64,000 nt of DNA. Source: Sphingobacterium spiritivorum. Lineage in GTDB: Bacteria > Bacteroidota > Bacteroidia > Sphingobacteriales > Sphingobacteriaceae. A model generated the notes under the pieces. That model had not been told where the DNA came from and did not search any database. It saw only the letters and a list, made by a program, of their open reading frames with translations. The stretch covers positions 3,100,001-3,164,000 of the forward strand of contig NZ_CP068082.1 in assembly GCF_016724845.1 (NCBI RefSeq), given 5' to 3'. The first letter of the stretch is position 1, and the number at the start of each line of letters is the position of its first letter. Shown here piece after piece: positions 38,099 through 47,078 of this stretch. The translations under genes and the position numbers were made by a program.

Positions 38099-38833
38099 AT
38101 GTTAATTTATCATATCGGAAAATACATTTTACTTTTAAAATCAGTTTTTAAAAAACCCGAAAAGGGAAAGATCTATTGGAAAGAAACCATGTTTGCGATG
38201 ACCGATATCGGACTTGGTTCGTTGGGTCTGATCGTGATCATCTCGACCTTTATCGGGGCGGTAATGACCATGCAGATCGCCTTTCAGCTGGTGTCCGATC
38301 TGATTCCGAATTCGATTATCGGACAGATCAACCGAGATTCCAATATTCTGGAATTGGGACCTACAATCTCAGCGTTGGTCTTAATGGGTAAAGTAGGTTC
38401 GTCTATTTCTTCACAGATTGGTTCTATGCGTGTCACAGAGCAGATCGATGCATTGGAAATTATGGGGATCAATGCCCCAGGTTATCTGATTCTGCCTAAG
38501 ATACTGGCTGGTATTACCATGATTCCGGCTTTAGTTATTGTGGCGATTTTCTGTGCGATATTGGGCGGACTTTTAGGAGGTGCATTATCCGGTGCAGTTA
38601 GTACGGCCGATTATATACAGGGTATTCAGGGTAGTTTTAATGGCTTTACAGTATCCGTTGCGATGGTCAAGGCTGTAGTTTTTGGATTTATTATTACCTC
38701 AGTGCCTGCTTATAAAGGTTTCTATGTGAGCGGAGGTGCTTTGGAAGTAGGAGAGGCAGGTACGCAGGCCGTAGTGATTGGGTGTATTACTATACTGGCT
38801 AGTGATTATTTGATCACAGCTTTAATGTTGTAA
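38099..38833 (+). CDS. mlaE: MlaE-family ABC transporter permease
   Basis: MlaE is the permease of the Mla system, which moves phospholipids between inner and outer membranes. The 244-residue protein has about five or six helices. Conserved stretches include FIGAVMTMQIAFQL (about residues 43-56), the ELGPTISALVLMGKVGSSISSQIGSMRVTEQIDAL region with the coupling helix (about 85-120; key residues ELGP, EQIDAL), and AIFCAILGGLLGG. It is followed after 5 bases by the ATPase gene mlaF. No mlaD/MCE gene follows, so the periplasmic partner must be elsewhere. Confidence 0.93.
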   Translation: MLIYHIGKYILLLKSVFKKPEKGKIYWKETMFAMTDIGLGSLGLIVIISTFIGAVMTMQIAFQLVSDLIPNSIIGQINRDSNILELGPTISALVLMGKVGSSISSQIGSMRVTEQIDALEIMGINAPGYLILPKILAGITMIPALVIVAIFCAILGGLLGGALSGAVSTADYIQGIQGSFNGFTVSVAMVKAVVFGFIITSVPAYKGFYVSGGALEVGEAGTQAVVIGCITILASDYLITALML

Positions 38834-38838
38834 GGAAG

Positions 38839-39603
38839 ATGATTGAAATTCAGAATATTCATAAAGCATTTGGTGAGAAAGAAGTATTAAAAGGAATAGA
38901 TGCTATTTTCGAACCGGGAAAGGTAAGTTTGATTATTGGTGGTTCCGGTTCCGGAAAAAGTACTTTACTCAAGTGTATAGTGGGATTACATAATCCGGAA
39001 CAGGGACGTGTGTTTTTTGATAAACAGGAATTTACGAAGATGAGTTTTGAAGAGCGTGTGCCTATCCGAAAGGAGATAGGTATGCTTTTTCAGAATTCAG
39101 CTCTCTTTGACTCGATGACTGTAGAACAGAATCTGATGTTTTCATTGGATATGTTTACAGAGATGTCAAAAAGCGAAAAAATAGATCGTGCAAATTTCTG
39201 TCTGGAGAGAGTCAATCTGAAGGGAACCAATAAACTGTTTCCGGCCGAGCTCTCAGGAGGTATGAAAAAAAGGGTTGGGATTGCCCGAGCAATCAGCATG
39301 GGGCCTAAATATCTTTTCTGCGATGAACCCAATTCAGGGCTTGATCCTGAAACGTCGATTCTGATTGATGAATTAATTCAGGATCTGACTCAGGAGTACC
39401 AATGTACTACCGTAGTGGTGACACATGATATGAATTCGGTAATGGGTATCGGAGAATATATTCTGTATTTATATAAAGGTGAAAAATTCTGGGAAGGCAC
39501 CAATCAGGATATCCTTCAGTCGGACGTCAAGGAGTTGAATGATTTCGTATTTGCAAGTCCGCTGATGCAGGCTGCCCGCAAAACGATGAAGCATGACAGT
39601 TAA
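38839..39603 (+). CDS. mlaF: MlaF-family ABC transporter ATP-binding protein
   Basis: This is the ATPase subunit of the Mla-type phospholipid transporter. The 254-residue protein has Walker A GGSGSGKST (about residues 34-42), the Q-loop in MLFQNSALFD, the signature LSGGMKKRVGIARA (about 139-152) and Walker B YLFCDEPNSGLDP (about 157-169), with a following switch histidine (THD). It pairs with mlaE 5 bases upstream. It is followed by a two-gene MNT-like pair after 38 bases, probably in its own transcription unit. Confidence 0.93.
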   Translation: MIEIQNIHKAFGEKEVLKGIDAIFEPGKVSLIIGGSGSGKSTLLKCIVGLHNPEQGRVFFDKQEFTKMSFEERVPIRKEIGMLFQNSALFDSMTVEQNLMFSLDMFTEMSKSEKIDRANFCLERVNLKGTNKLFPAELSGGMKKRVGIARAISMGPKYLFCDEPNSGLDPETSILIDELIQDLTQEYQCTTVVVTHDMNSVMGIGEYILYLYKGEKFWEGTNQDILQSDVKELNDFVFASPLMQAARKTMKHDS

Positions 39604-39641
39604 TAGCTGTATATAGTATTAAGTTTTTATGATCGTTGTAT

Positions 39642-39851
39642 ATGAAACCAGTGGTTATTAAACAAAGAAATATAACGCCAATTGTAGTCAAGGCTCCGCT
39701 AAGGTTGCAAGATCAAAGTGCTGAGGATCTGGAATACTGGCTAAAACAGCCAGTGATATTTAGATTAAGGGCTGTGACCTTTTTGGTCTCTCAATCCTTG
39801 AAAAAGCAGGAGAAGATGGATAAAAGTATTGTCAATAAAAGGAAAAGGTGA
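39642..39851 (+). CDS. Small partner protein of the broken nucleotidyltransferase
   Basis: From ATG 39642 the product has 69 residues (an upstream in-frame TTG at 39636 is less likely). The C-terminal half, EDLEYWLKQPVIFRLRAVTF followed by SLKKQEKMDKSIVNK, resembles small proteins that lie directly before Bacteroidota MNT/AbiEii-like nucleotidyltransferases (pattern W..k....R..AVTFL..Q....g..MDK). It ends 3 bases before the start of the nucleotidyltransferase pseudogene, so the two form a unit. An antitoxin-like or partner role is inference from gene pairing, not shown. Confidence 0.55.
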   Translation: MKPVVIKQRNITPIVVKAPLRLQDQSAEDLEYWLKQPVIFRLRAVTFLVSQSLKKQEKMDKSIVNKRKR

Positions 39852-39854
39852 AGA

Positions 39855-40302
39855 ATGGATTTTTTTGACGATTTTAAGGATTTCGTTTCTTTACTGAATG
39901 ACTACCATGTAGATTACATGATTGTCGGTGGATATGCATGGTCAACCCAGATATACCGGGGATCTTGATATTTGGATTGATGTATCTGAACATAATGCAG
40001 CATTAATGGTTAATGTTATCCATGATTTCGGGATGGGGTCATTGGGATTGGTGGAAGAGGACTTTCTTAGACCAGGATATATTACTCAAATAGGAAATCC
40101 GCCCTTGCGTATAGACATCCTGAATGATATCGATGGTATTACCTTCTCTGAAGCTAAAGAAAATCGACAGGTCATTGAGGTTGAAGACTTAAAAATCTTT
40201 TATATAGGTGTCTTTGATTTTATAAAAAATAAGGAGGCTAGCGGAAGACCGCAGGATCTTATTGATATTGTTGAAATAAAGAAAAAGAATAAAATCAAAT
40301 AA
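39855..40302 (+). pseudogene. MNT-type nucleotidyltransferase, frameshifted
   Basis: Reading from ATG 39855 gives a normal N-terminus (FFDDFKDFVSLLNDYHVDYM, then IVGGYA) that runs to a stop at 39966-39968. The rest of the protein continues in the +1 frame from about 39934: MHGQPRYTGDLDIWID with the catalytic DxD, then the sequence to 40302. The two frames meet at ATGCA (39934-39938). An intact homologue would read GGYAxNMHGQPRY, which needs about 11 extra bases, consistent with a deletion between two ATGCA copies. As it stands, the GG..DxD active site is split and probably inactive. Alternatively it could be a phase-variable or assembly effect. Confidence 0.75.
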
Positions 40303-40494
40303 GTACACCTATTTTTACGACTAGTCAGCCATTTAATAAACAGCTTTCTGTTTTGTTTCCAGATATTACCAGTATCACTCACTCACAAATTATAAATTGA
40401 AATAATTAAAACTTCTTGTTTGATGAAAAGTATATTTTATCAGTATACTTATTACGAAGTATAGGTAGATTCATGAGGTTTGAATGATTAACTG

Positions 40495-40502
40495 TATCTT
40501 TG
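40495..40502 (+). promoter_or_regulatory. Candidate -7 box of the methyltransferase gene
   Basis: TATCTTTG ends only 16 bases before the TTG start at 40519, giving a very short leader. No well-spaced TTTG element was found upstream. Confidence 0.45.
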
Positions 40503-40518
40503 CTGCAAATTTTTGATT

Positions 40519-41421
40519 TTGAAAAATACTGAAATACAATTACTGACTCCTCAGCATTGGAAGGATTATGAACTCATCGATTGTGGTGATTTTGAAAAAC
40601 TGGAGCGTTTTGGTCATTTGGTACTGATTCGTCCGGAACCGCAGGCTGTATGGCCTAAAACACTTTCTGATGCCGAGTGGACAAAAAGATATGATATTCG
40701 ATTTAAAGGTCGTTCTGCAACTTCGGGGGATTGGGTGAAAAAAAATCCTAAAGCGCAGGATCGCTGGCATATCGAATATAAAAATAAAGATGCTGCAATT
40801 AAATTCAGACTGGGACTTACTTCTTTCAAACATGTGGGTATTTTTCCGGAACAAGCTGTTAACTGGGATTATATCTCGGACTCTGTACGCTCTTTTAAGA
40901 CGGACAAACCTAAAGTCCTCAATCTGTTCGCATATACTGGTGGAGCCTCATTGATCGCAAAAGCTGCGGGTGCAGACACTACGCACGTAGATTCTATCAA
41001 GCAGGTTGTGACCTGGGCAAATGAGAATCAGGAAATTTCAGGTCTAGATAATATCCGTTGGGTAGTAGAAGATGCTCTTAAATTTGTAAAGCGGGAACTT
41101 AAACGCGGAAATACATATAATGGAATTATTCTGGATCCGCCAGCTTACGGACACGGTCCGAAAGGGGAGAAGTGGAAACTGGAAGACCATATCATGGAAA
41201 TGATGAAGGATGTCGTGCAGCTACTGGATCCGAAAGAACATTTCCTTATTTTGAATACCTATTCTTTAGGCTTCTCTTCCGTTATTGTTGAAAATCTGAT
41301 CAGAACTGCTTTTCCGAAAGTGGAAAATCTGGAAATCGGAGAGCTCTATCTGCAAGCTACAGCAGGACCTAAATTACCATTAGGCGTGTTTGGTAAATTC
41401 AGAAAGATTGCTAAAGACTAA
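40519..41421 (+). CDS. RlmI-like class I SAM-dependent methyltransferase
   Basis: The protein has about 300 residues (302 if the TTG at 40513 is used). The N-terminal part has YELIDCGDFEKLERFGHLVLIRPEPQAVW, quoted here by its key residues CGDFEKLERFG. The SAM-binding motif is VLNLFAYTGGASLIAKAAG (about residues 132-150), followed by HVDSIKQ and the catalytic DPPAYGHGPKG (about 206-216). This resembles the RlmI/RlmK rRNA methyltransferase domain without the N-terminal PUA domain. The rRNA or other target is not determinable. The start codon is probably TTG. The end faces a 16-bp inverted repeat at 41430-41471. Confidence 0.82.
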   Translation: MKNTEIQLLTPQHWKDYELIDCGDFEKLERFGHLVLIRPEPQAVWPKTLSDAEWTKRYDIRFKGRSATSGDWVKKNPKAQDRWHIEYKNKDAAIKFRLGLTSFKHVGIFPEQAVNWDYISDSVRSFKTDKPKVLNLFAYTGGASLIAKAAGADTTHVDSIKQVVTWANENQEISGLDNIRWVVEDALKFVKRELKRGNTYNGIILDPPAYGHGPKGEKWKLEDHIMEMMKDVVQLLDPKEHFLILNTYSLGFSSVIVENLIRTAFPKVENLEIGELYLQATAGPKLPLGVFGKFRKIAKD

Positions 41422-41429
41422 ATATTTAT

Positions 41430-41471
41430 TATGGTATGCAGCGATAGTGTAATGAATCGCTGCATACCATA
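41430..41471. terminator. Perfect inverted repeat between convergent genes
   Basis: A 16-bp perfect stem (41430-41445 with 41456-41471) has the loop AGTGTAATGA and lies between the convergent methyltransferase and unknown-protein genes. T-runs are poor on both sides, so it is probably a bidirectional stop or mRNA-end stabiliser. Confidence 0.6.
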
Positions 41472-41499
41472 CCTGATTTTTGAAAGTCAAAGCCGATTT

Positions 41500-43284
41500 T
41501 TATCTCAGGTACAGGGTTTCCAGCTCCTCTTCGATCTCATCAAGCTGTTGAGGAAATGTAGCCAATACCGAAGCCTGGAAGCCTGTCAAGTCTTTTATTA
41601 AAGTCCTGTAATAGTTAATACCCTCCTTTAACTGAGTCTTGAATTTATCCAGATACTTAATCTTTTTATCGTCCACCTCTAGCTTATTTACGTCTATGTA
41701 TTTGCGGATATGCTCCACATAGAGTCTAAGCTCATTGATAAACAGAATAGGGCGTTCGGCAGACGGAATAAGATTGTCACGTCCATAAATATGATTGACC
41801 ATCTGATCCAATGAAAATATACCTTTGAACCAAAAAGTATTAGGTCCGGGACAGATAGCTACAGCGGCAGACTCTTTCGGCTTAAGGATATCATACTTTA
41901 AATATGCCGGGGTTGCCAGACCTTCACACAGGCATGTTTTTGCTGTAATGTCCCGGAAGGCCCGTTCGTATGCTTCGGTTGTCAATTCTTGCTGGTCAAG
42001 CTCCTTTAATTTCATGTGTTGATATTCACGGGAAGCTGTACAGATCGGTTGTGCTGTGTATGCTGTACTGGAGACTAGATATTTCTTTTTACATGGACTG
42101 CCCGGACGACCTTTTTCAATCCGCTGAATCCTAAGTTTCTCTGCAGAGCTTTTTCTGAAATTGTTGAACGGAACACCGAGGGGTGAGGATCCGCTGATAT
42201 AAAAATCATCCGCTTTGGATTCAACCAACGCCTGTAATGTATCATTATCTACTGTAGTAGCGTCAGGAACCAATAGAAATGGCGATCCCCAGCCAACAGC
42301 ATCAAAATCGTAATGACTTAATAGAAACTGATGTTCGGCCGCAGTGCCGACGCCTCCCTGTACTGTATACCTGATGTGTGGTGCTTGTTTACAAATGATA
42401 TTCTTTGCTTCCCAGTATTTGCGGTACGTATCAAATAACTCTTCTTTTAATTGTTGCTTTTTGTCTTTAAATTCAGCCAGTATCGGACCAATGAGATAAC
42501 CGTCTGTTGCAAAAGCATGTCCTCCGCAGTTTAATCCGGATTCTACTCTGAACTCAGATACCCACAATCCTTTTTTTGCCAAGAATCTGGCTTGTATCAT
42601 AGCAGAGCGAAAGTCACTTACTTTGAGCGTGATCTTTTTCTCAAATTCCTGATCTTCCTTTGGCTGGAAGACTTCCAGTTCAGACAGGTAGCTATACAGC
42701 CGAGGGTTCATACCGGCTGATAATACAACGGAAGAATGCAGATCTGAATTGGCAAAACCACGTAATGCAGCCAGTGCATCGGCATATTTTTCGTCTAAAG
42801 CCTCACCATCGGCGGCATAATTAATTTTATCCACTTTAGACATGATATTGACGTCGATATCTCCAGGCTGAATACAGGAATGCAAGTGTAGAGACAGTTG
42901 ATTTCTGGTCTTATCATCTGTTTCTTTCAGCATCTGATCGTATTGCGCCTTGATTGGATTATTATCCGGGAGAAGGTTAAAGTAACGTGCAGCTTCAGCG
43001 TTTGCCTCCATAAGCTGGGCGCGCATGCCGGCTGTTTGTTCTTTGACAAGTTGCTTTACCAGATTAAGGTATGCCGTAATACGTTTTGCTCTAAAATCCT
43101 GATCTTTTTTAGTAATAGGAAGAAAGTCTATATTATTTAGTTTGCTGTAGTATGCCCGGATACGTTCTATAAGTTCGTCATCCACAATAGAAATTACAGA
43201 TGAAATACCGTACCTGGCAACTTTGAGAGGGGAATCTATAGAAAAGGCCAATCCCAGTACAGGAATGTGAAAGGAGTGCGTCAT
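41500..43284 (-). CDS. Conserved Bacteroidota protein of unknown function, possibly TIM-barrel flavin-binding
   Basis: The product has 594 residues, starting MTHSFHIPVLGLAFSIDSPL. No named family is certain. Stretches around residues 245-262 (SGLNCGGHAFATDG), 305-318 (QGGVGTAAEHQF) and 328-338 (DAVGWGSPFLL) resemble the glycine-rich and phosphate-binding turns of nitronate monooxygenase/2-nitropropane dioxygenase TIM barrels. The C-terminal third has six cysteines in clusters: SPCKK, PICTAS, KTCLCEG and AICPGP. These could bind a metal or iron-sulfur centre. No signal peptide or transmembrane helix is visible. It is encoded downstream of purU and parE on the same strand. The function and cofactor are unknown. 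Confidence 0.6.
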   Translation of the reverse strand: MTHSFHIPVLGLAFSIDSPLKVARYGISSVISIVDDELIERIRAYYSKLNNIDFLPITKKDQDFRAKRITAYLNLVKQLVKEQTAGMRAQLMEANAEAARYFNLLPDNNPIKAQYDQMLKETDDKTRNQLSLHLHSCIQPGDIDVNIMSKVDKINYAADGEALDEKYADALAALRGFANSDLHSSVVLSAGMNPRLYSYLSELEVFQPKEDQEFEKKITLKVSDFRSAMIQARFLAKKGLWVSEFRVESGLNCGGHAFATDGYLIGPILAEFKDKKQQLKEELFDTYRKYWEAKNIICKQAPHIRYTVQGGVGTAAEHQFLLSHYDFDAVGWGSPFLLVPDATTVDNDTLQALVESKADDFYISGSSPLGVPFNNFRKSSAEKLRIQRIEKGRPGSPCKKKYLVSSTAYTAQPICTASREYQHMKLKELDQQELTTEAYERAFRDITAKTCLCEGLATPAYLKYDILKPKESAAVAICPGPNTFWFKGIFSLDQMVNHIYGRDNLIPSAERPILFINELRLYVEHIRKYIDVNKLEVDDKKIKYLDKFKTQLKEGINYYRTLIKDLTGFQASVLATFPQQLDEIEEELETLYLR

Positions 43285-43385
43285 TATTCAGTTCTTATTT
43301 CGATACGAAATAAGCGATAATTATGCATGTAAAAAGTAACTGGGTAGACTAGTAAATAGTGATGTTGATCATATTTCACTCAACA

Positions 43386-44228
43386 CTATTCAAAAACAAC
43401 TGTTTTATTGCGGTCCAGCATCACTCTGTCTTCCAGTAACAGACGGATTGCTCTGGCAAGTACTGCTTTTTCGATTTCTTTACCGGCAGTCATCATATCC
43501 TGTACAGTATAGGTGTGGTTGACTCTTCGGGTATCCTGTACGATAATAGGTCCTTCATCCAGATCGTCTGTTACATAATGTGCTGTTGCACCTATGATCT
43601 TCACTCCGCGGGTATGTGCCTGCCGATAGGGATTAGCTCCTATGAAAGCGGGAAGAAAGGAGTGATGGATATTGATAATCCGGCCCTGGTACTGCTGCAC
43701 AAATGTCGGAGAAAGGATTCGCATAAATTTGGCCAGGATAATATAATCAAACTCATATTGGTCAATTTGTGCTGTCAACAGGCCTTCAAACTCGTCCTTA
43801 CTAAGGTTTTCATGTGAAACATAGTGATAGGGGATGTCAAATTTTCGGGTGAATCCTTCCAGATCGCTATAATTACCTATTACAGCCTGAATATCCGTAT
43901 CCCAGGTTTCGAAATGATGGCGAATTAGAATATCTGCCAGACAGTGATGCTCTTTGGTGACCAGTATGATTAATTTTTTTCGCTCTGACGGATTGATTTT
44001 TATGCTGGCATTTTCCGGAAGATTTTGTTTTAAAGCAGAAAATAATTCTTCCGTGTTTTCGAGTATTCCCGTACATACTACGCGAACGAAAAACTTACCG
44101 GCTTCCTCATCTACAAATTCACGCATGGTGACGATATTCAGCCGGTACTGTGCCAGTGCATTAGCTATTTTTGCAACTAATCCAACGTCGTCCTGACATT
44201 GGATTAGAATCAATATGGGTTTAGTCAT
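43386..44228 (-). CDS. purU: Formyltetrahydrofolate deformylase
   Basis: PurU hydrolyses 10-formyl-tetrahydrofolate to formate and tetrahydrofolate. The 280-residue protein has an N-terminal ACT domain (CQDDVGLVAKIANALA, about residues 10-25). The formyltransferase fold follows, with NIHHSFLPAFIGANPYRQA (about 185-203, catalytic Asn/His) and VTDDLDEGPII (about 218-228, catalytic Asp). Length and motifs are normal. It is downstream of parE by 26 bases on the same strand and may be co-transcribed with it. This is an unusual pairing, since parC is not adjacent. Confidence 0.95.
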   Translation of the reverse strand: MTKPILILIQCQDDVGLVAKIANALAQYRLNIVTMREFVDEEAGKFFVRVVCTGILENTEELFSALKQNLPENASIKINPSERKKLIILVTKEHHCLADILIRHHFETWDTDIQAVIGNYSDLEGFTRKFDIPYHYVSHENLSKDEFEGLLTAQIDQYEFDYIILAKFMRILSPTFVQQYQGRIINIHHSFLPAFIGANPYRQAHTRGVKIIGATAHYVTDDLDEGPIIVQDTRRVNHTYTVQDMMTAGKEIEKAVLARAIRLLLEDRVMLDRNKTVVFE

Positions 44229-44254
44229 TAAGGTTAGGTTCGATTAGTACTCAA

Positions 44255-46108
44255 CTATACCGCTTGTTTTGTCAGTTCTGCTTCCAGATCGACTTCTACA
44301 CGCAGATTGTTGACAATATGTTTCTGTCTGTCCGGAGTATTTTTTCCCATGTAATATTCCAGTAATTGCTGAATTTTATTGTCTTTGGTCAGAATAACAG
44401 GATCCAGACGGATATCCTTACCTATAAATAAACCAAATTCGGACGGTGAAATTTCTCCCAACCCTTTGAAACGTGTGATTTCAGGTTTTGCACCTAATTT
44501 TGCAATAGCCCGTTGACGCTCTTCATCCGAATAACAATATATAGTTTCTTTTTTATTCCGTACACGGAAGAGAGGAGTCTGTAAAATAGCTACATGCCCT
44601 GCTTTGACAAGATCAGGGAAAAACTGAAGAAAGAAGGTCAGCAAGAGCAGACGGATGTGCATACCATCGACATCGGCATCTGTTGCGATTACAATGTTGT
44701 TGTAACGAAGGCCGTCCAGACCATCTTCGATATTGAGTGCGTGCTGTAAGAGGTTGAATTCTTCATTTTCATAGACAATCTTTTTAGACATGCCGTAAGA
44801 ATTTAAAGGTTTACCTTTCAGACTGAATACAGCCTGGGTCTGTACATCGCGTGATTTGGTTATCGATCCGCTGGCCGAATCTCCCTCTGTGATAAAAAGG
44901 GTAGTCTCCTGGTTACGTTCGTTTTTGTCCGAAAAATGTACTTTACAGTCTCTGAGTTTGCGGTTGTGTAAGGAAGCTTTCTTTGCACGTTCATTTGCCA
45001 GCTTCTTGATTCCGGCAATATCTTTACGCTCCCGTTCGGATTGCAGGATTCTTTTTAATAAAGCATCTGCGGTATCCGAATTGCGATGTAAGTAATCATC
45101 CAACGCTTTTTTGAGGAAGTCATTGATAAATGTACGTACTGTGGGGCCATCAGGACCTATGCTTTGAGAGCCTAATTTTGTCTTTGTCTGTGATTCGAAA
45201 ACAGGCTCCTGAACTTTTATCGCAATCGCTCCGATAATGGAGGAACGAACATCGGCTGCATCGAAATCTTTTTTGTAAAATTCACGGATGGTTTTAACCA
45301 AAGCTTCTCTGAATGCGGCCTGATGAGTACCTCCCTGTGTAGTATGCTGACCATTGACAAAGGAATAATATTCCTCACCATATTGCTGACCATGGGTCAG
45401 CGCTATTTCTATATCTTCTCCCTTTAGATGTATAATAGGATAACGCATAGATTCAGTATCTATATTGCGTTCTAAAAGATCCTTAAGTCCATTTTCAGAG
45501 ATAAATTTCTGACCGTTAAAATTGATAACCAGTCCTGAGTTCAGGAATACATAATTCCAGATCATATTTTCTACAAATTCCATACGGTATTTGTAGTTTC
45601 TGAAAATACTGTCATCCGGATAGAAGGAGACCGCCGTACCGTTTCGTTGAGTAGTCTCTTTCTTTTCATCAGTGACCAGCTCGCCTTTGCTGAATTGAGC
45701 TATCCGGGTTTCACCCTGGCGGTAAGATTGTACTGTAAATTGTGTTGATAGTGCATTTACGGCTTTAGTACCAACTCCGTTAAGTCCTACGGATTTCTGA
45801 AAAGCTTTACTGTCGTATTTACCTCCGGTATTGATCTTTGATACAACGTCTACTACTGATCCGATAGGAATACCACGACCATAATCTCTCACAGATACCT
45901 TGTTTTCATTGACCGATATGTCAATGATCTTACCAGCTCCCATTACAAATTCATCGATGGAATTGTCCACTACCTCTTTGAGTAGTACATAGATACCATC
46001 ATCATACGCTGATCCATCTCCCAATTTACCAATATACATTCCGGGACGTAGACGGATGTGTTCCTTCCAGTCCAGGGATCGTATGCTGTCTTCGTTATAT
46101 GTAGTCAT
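44255..46108 (-). CDS. parE: DNA topoisomerase IV subunit B
   Basis: ParE is the ATPase/TOPRIM subunit of topoisomerase IV, which decatenates chromosomes. The 617-residue protein has the GHKL ATP-binding domain: LRPGMYIG near 20-27, [10 protein letters not shown] near 46-55, and [15 protein letters not shown] near 107-121. The transducer domain follows, then TOPRIM with TEGDSASGS (about 408-416) and [12 protein letters not shown]. The ParE-like [11 protein letters not shown] stretch and the short C-terminus separate it from GyrB. No parC follows; purU is next. A minus-strand TATTTTTG box is at 46131-46138 without a good -33 element. Confidence 0.93.
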   Translation of the reverse strand: MTTYNEDSIRSLDWKEHIRLRPGMYIGKLGDGSAYDDGIYVLLKEVVDNSIDEFVMGAGKIIDISVNENKVSVRDYGRGIPIGSVVDVVSKINTGGKYDSKAFQKSVGLNGVGTKAVNALSTQFTVQSYRQGETRIAQFSKGELVTDEKKETTQRNGTAVSFYPDDSIFRNYKYRMEFVENMIWNYVFLNSGLVINFNGQKFISENGLKDLLERNIDTESMRYPIIHLKGEDIEIALTHGQQYGEEYYSFVNGQHTTQGGTHQAAFREALVKTIREFYKKDFDAADVRSSIIGAIAIKVQEPVFESQTKTKLGSQSIGPDGPTVRTFINDFLKKALDDYLHRNSDTADALLKRILQSERERKDIAGIKKLANERAKKASLHNRKLRDCKVHFSDKNERNQETTLFITEGDSASGSITKSRDVQTQAVFSLKGKPLNSYGMSKKIVYENEEFNLLQHALNIEDGLDGLRYNNIVIATDADVDGMHIRLLLLTFFLQFFPDLVKAGHVAILQTPLFRVRNKKETIYCYSDEERQRAIAKLGAKPEITRFKGLGEISPSEFGLFIGKDIRLDPVILTKDNKIQQLLEYYMGKNTPDRQKHIVNNLRVEVDLEAELTKQAV

Positions 46109-46266
46109 AAGGTCTTGAAAATGTTGAAAGCAAAAATATAAAAAAATAAATCGAATATAGGGCAGTATAGCTATAAATAAAACAGAGAAGACGAGTTGCC
46201 ACGTCTAATGGTTAACTAACATCAGTTTAGTCTATCTTAACATCTGGATAAAAGTCTTTCAATTAA

Positions 46267-46824
46267 TCATTCCTTAACGGAAATAAAAGTCTCTACCTCT
46301 GCATTATCACCATCGAAGTATTTTTTGCCGTGGATCGTGAAGTCTGCTTTATAAGCCCGTTTTGAATGAAGTGTTTGATCTCCCCAGATTTCCAGCCAGG
46401 TATTGAAGACCGCTTCAGGCATTTTACCTTTTGATACAAATTTTTTATAAGATGCTGTTTCAATGGTCAGGCCTACGAAACCCTCCGGAATGGACTCCAA
46501 AGAGCTAACCGGTAACCCTATAATTGTGGTGTAAGGACCGGTAAAGTCCGTTTCGTAATCTGTGTAAACAGCATAAAACTCGTCGCCCACTTTGTTTGGA
46601 ATCTGTTTTTGGATCTCTTCGTTCCAAAATCTGCCCCACAACGCTTCGATATCTTTAGCAGCCTGTCCGTTTGCATTCGTCGTTCTTGTCGAAATACCGA
46701 TTACGTAAAATTGCTGAATAATTTGATCGTCCATAGTTTTAGAAATATTTGTTTGAATTTGAGATTGAGCGGAGCCTGATAGTATTATAAATACTAAAAT
46801 CAGTATGCTGTAGCGGTTTTTCAT
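46267..46824 (-). CDS. Exported GyrI-like effector-binding domain protein
   Basis: From the ATG at 46824-46822 the product has 185 residues, with an N-terminal signal sequence (MKNRYSILILVFIILSGSAQSQ). The body matches the GyrI-like/AraC effector-binding fold: FYVIGISTRTTNANG, DIEALWGRFWNEEIQKQIPN, FYAVYTDYE, and the C-terminal pair HGKKYFDGDNAEVETFISV. Such domains are usually cytosolic and bind small molecules or gyrase. Export is therefore odd and would point to ligand capture in the periplasm. An upstream frame to 46851 adds 9 atypical residues. A minus-strand TACATTTG box (46849-46856) and an inverted repeat (46860-46875) lie upstream. Confidence 0.7.
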   Translation of the reverse strand: MKNRYSILILVFIILSGSAQSQIQTNISKTMDDQIIQQFYVIGISTRTTNANGQAAKDIEALWGRFWNEEIQKQIPNKVGDEFYAVYTDYETDFTGPYTTIIGLPVSSLESIPEGFVGLTIETASYKKFVSKGKMPEAVFNTWLEIWGDQTLHSKRAYKADFTIHGKKYFDGDNAEVETFISVKE

Positions 46825-46848
46825 TGTCCTGTTGTTTTGATGACTGCA

Positions 46849-46875
46849 CAAATGTAGCCTGTTGTATTGACAACA
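46849..46875 (-). promoter_or_regulatory. Candidate promoter and operator of the GyrI-like gene
   Basis: Minus-strand TACATTTG (46849-46856) lies 25 bases before the ATG, and TGTTGT/ACAACA (46860-46865 with 46870-46875) sits immediately upstream around a four-base centre. The -33 spacing is short, so confidence is limited. Confidence 0.4.
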
Positions 46876-47028
46876 CTATGTCAGTAGTCTCAAACTTTTT
46901 CTATTCAACTAATGATCCTTTTTATCCCACATATACCCCCTTAACTTTTTTATAGAAATGATTTTCTCTTAAATAAATTTTAGAACACATATCTGTAATT
47001 GTGTAAAAAAACAGAATGTAAAGCGATA

Positions 47029-47036
47029 TACATTTG
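47029..47036 (+). promoter_or_regulatory. Candidate -7 box of the RND efflux operon
   Basis: TACATTTG lies 43 bases before the adaptor gene, in a 227-base AT-rich gap. The matching TTTG element is not at the expected distance. Confidence 0.4.
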
Positions 47037-47078
47037 TGATAGAATCAATTGTTTGTTTCATAACTTAAAAACAAGATA

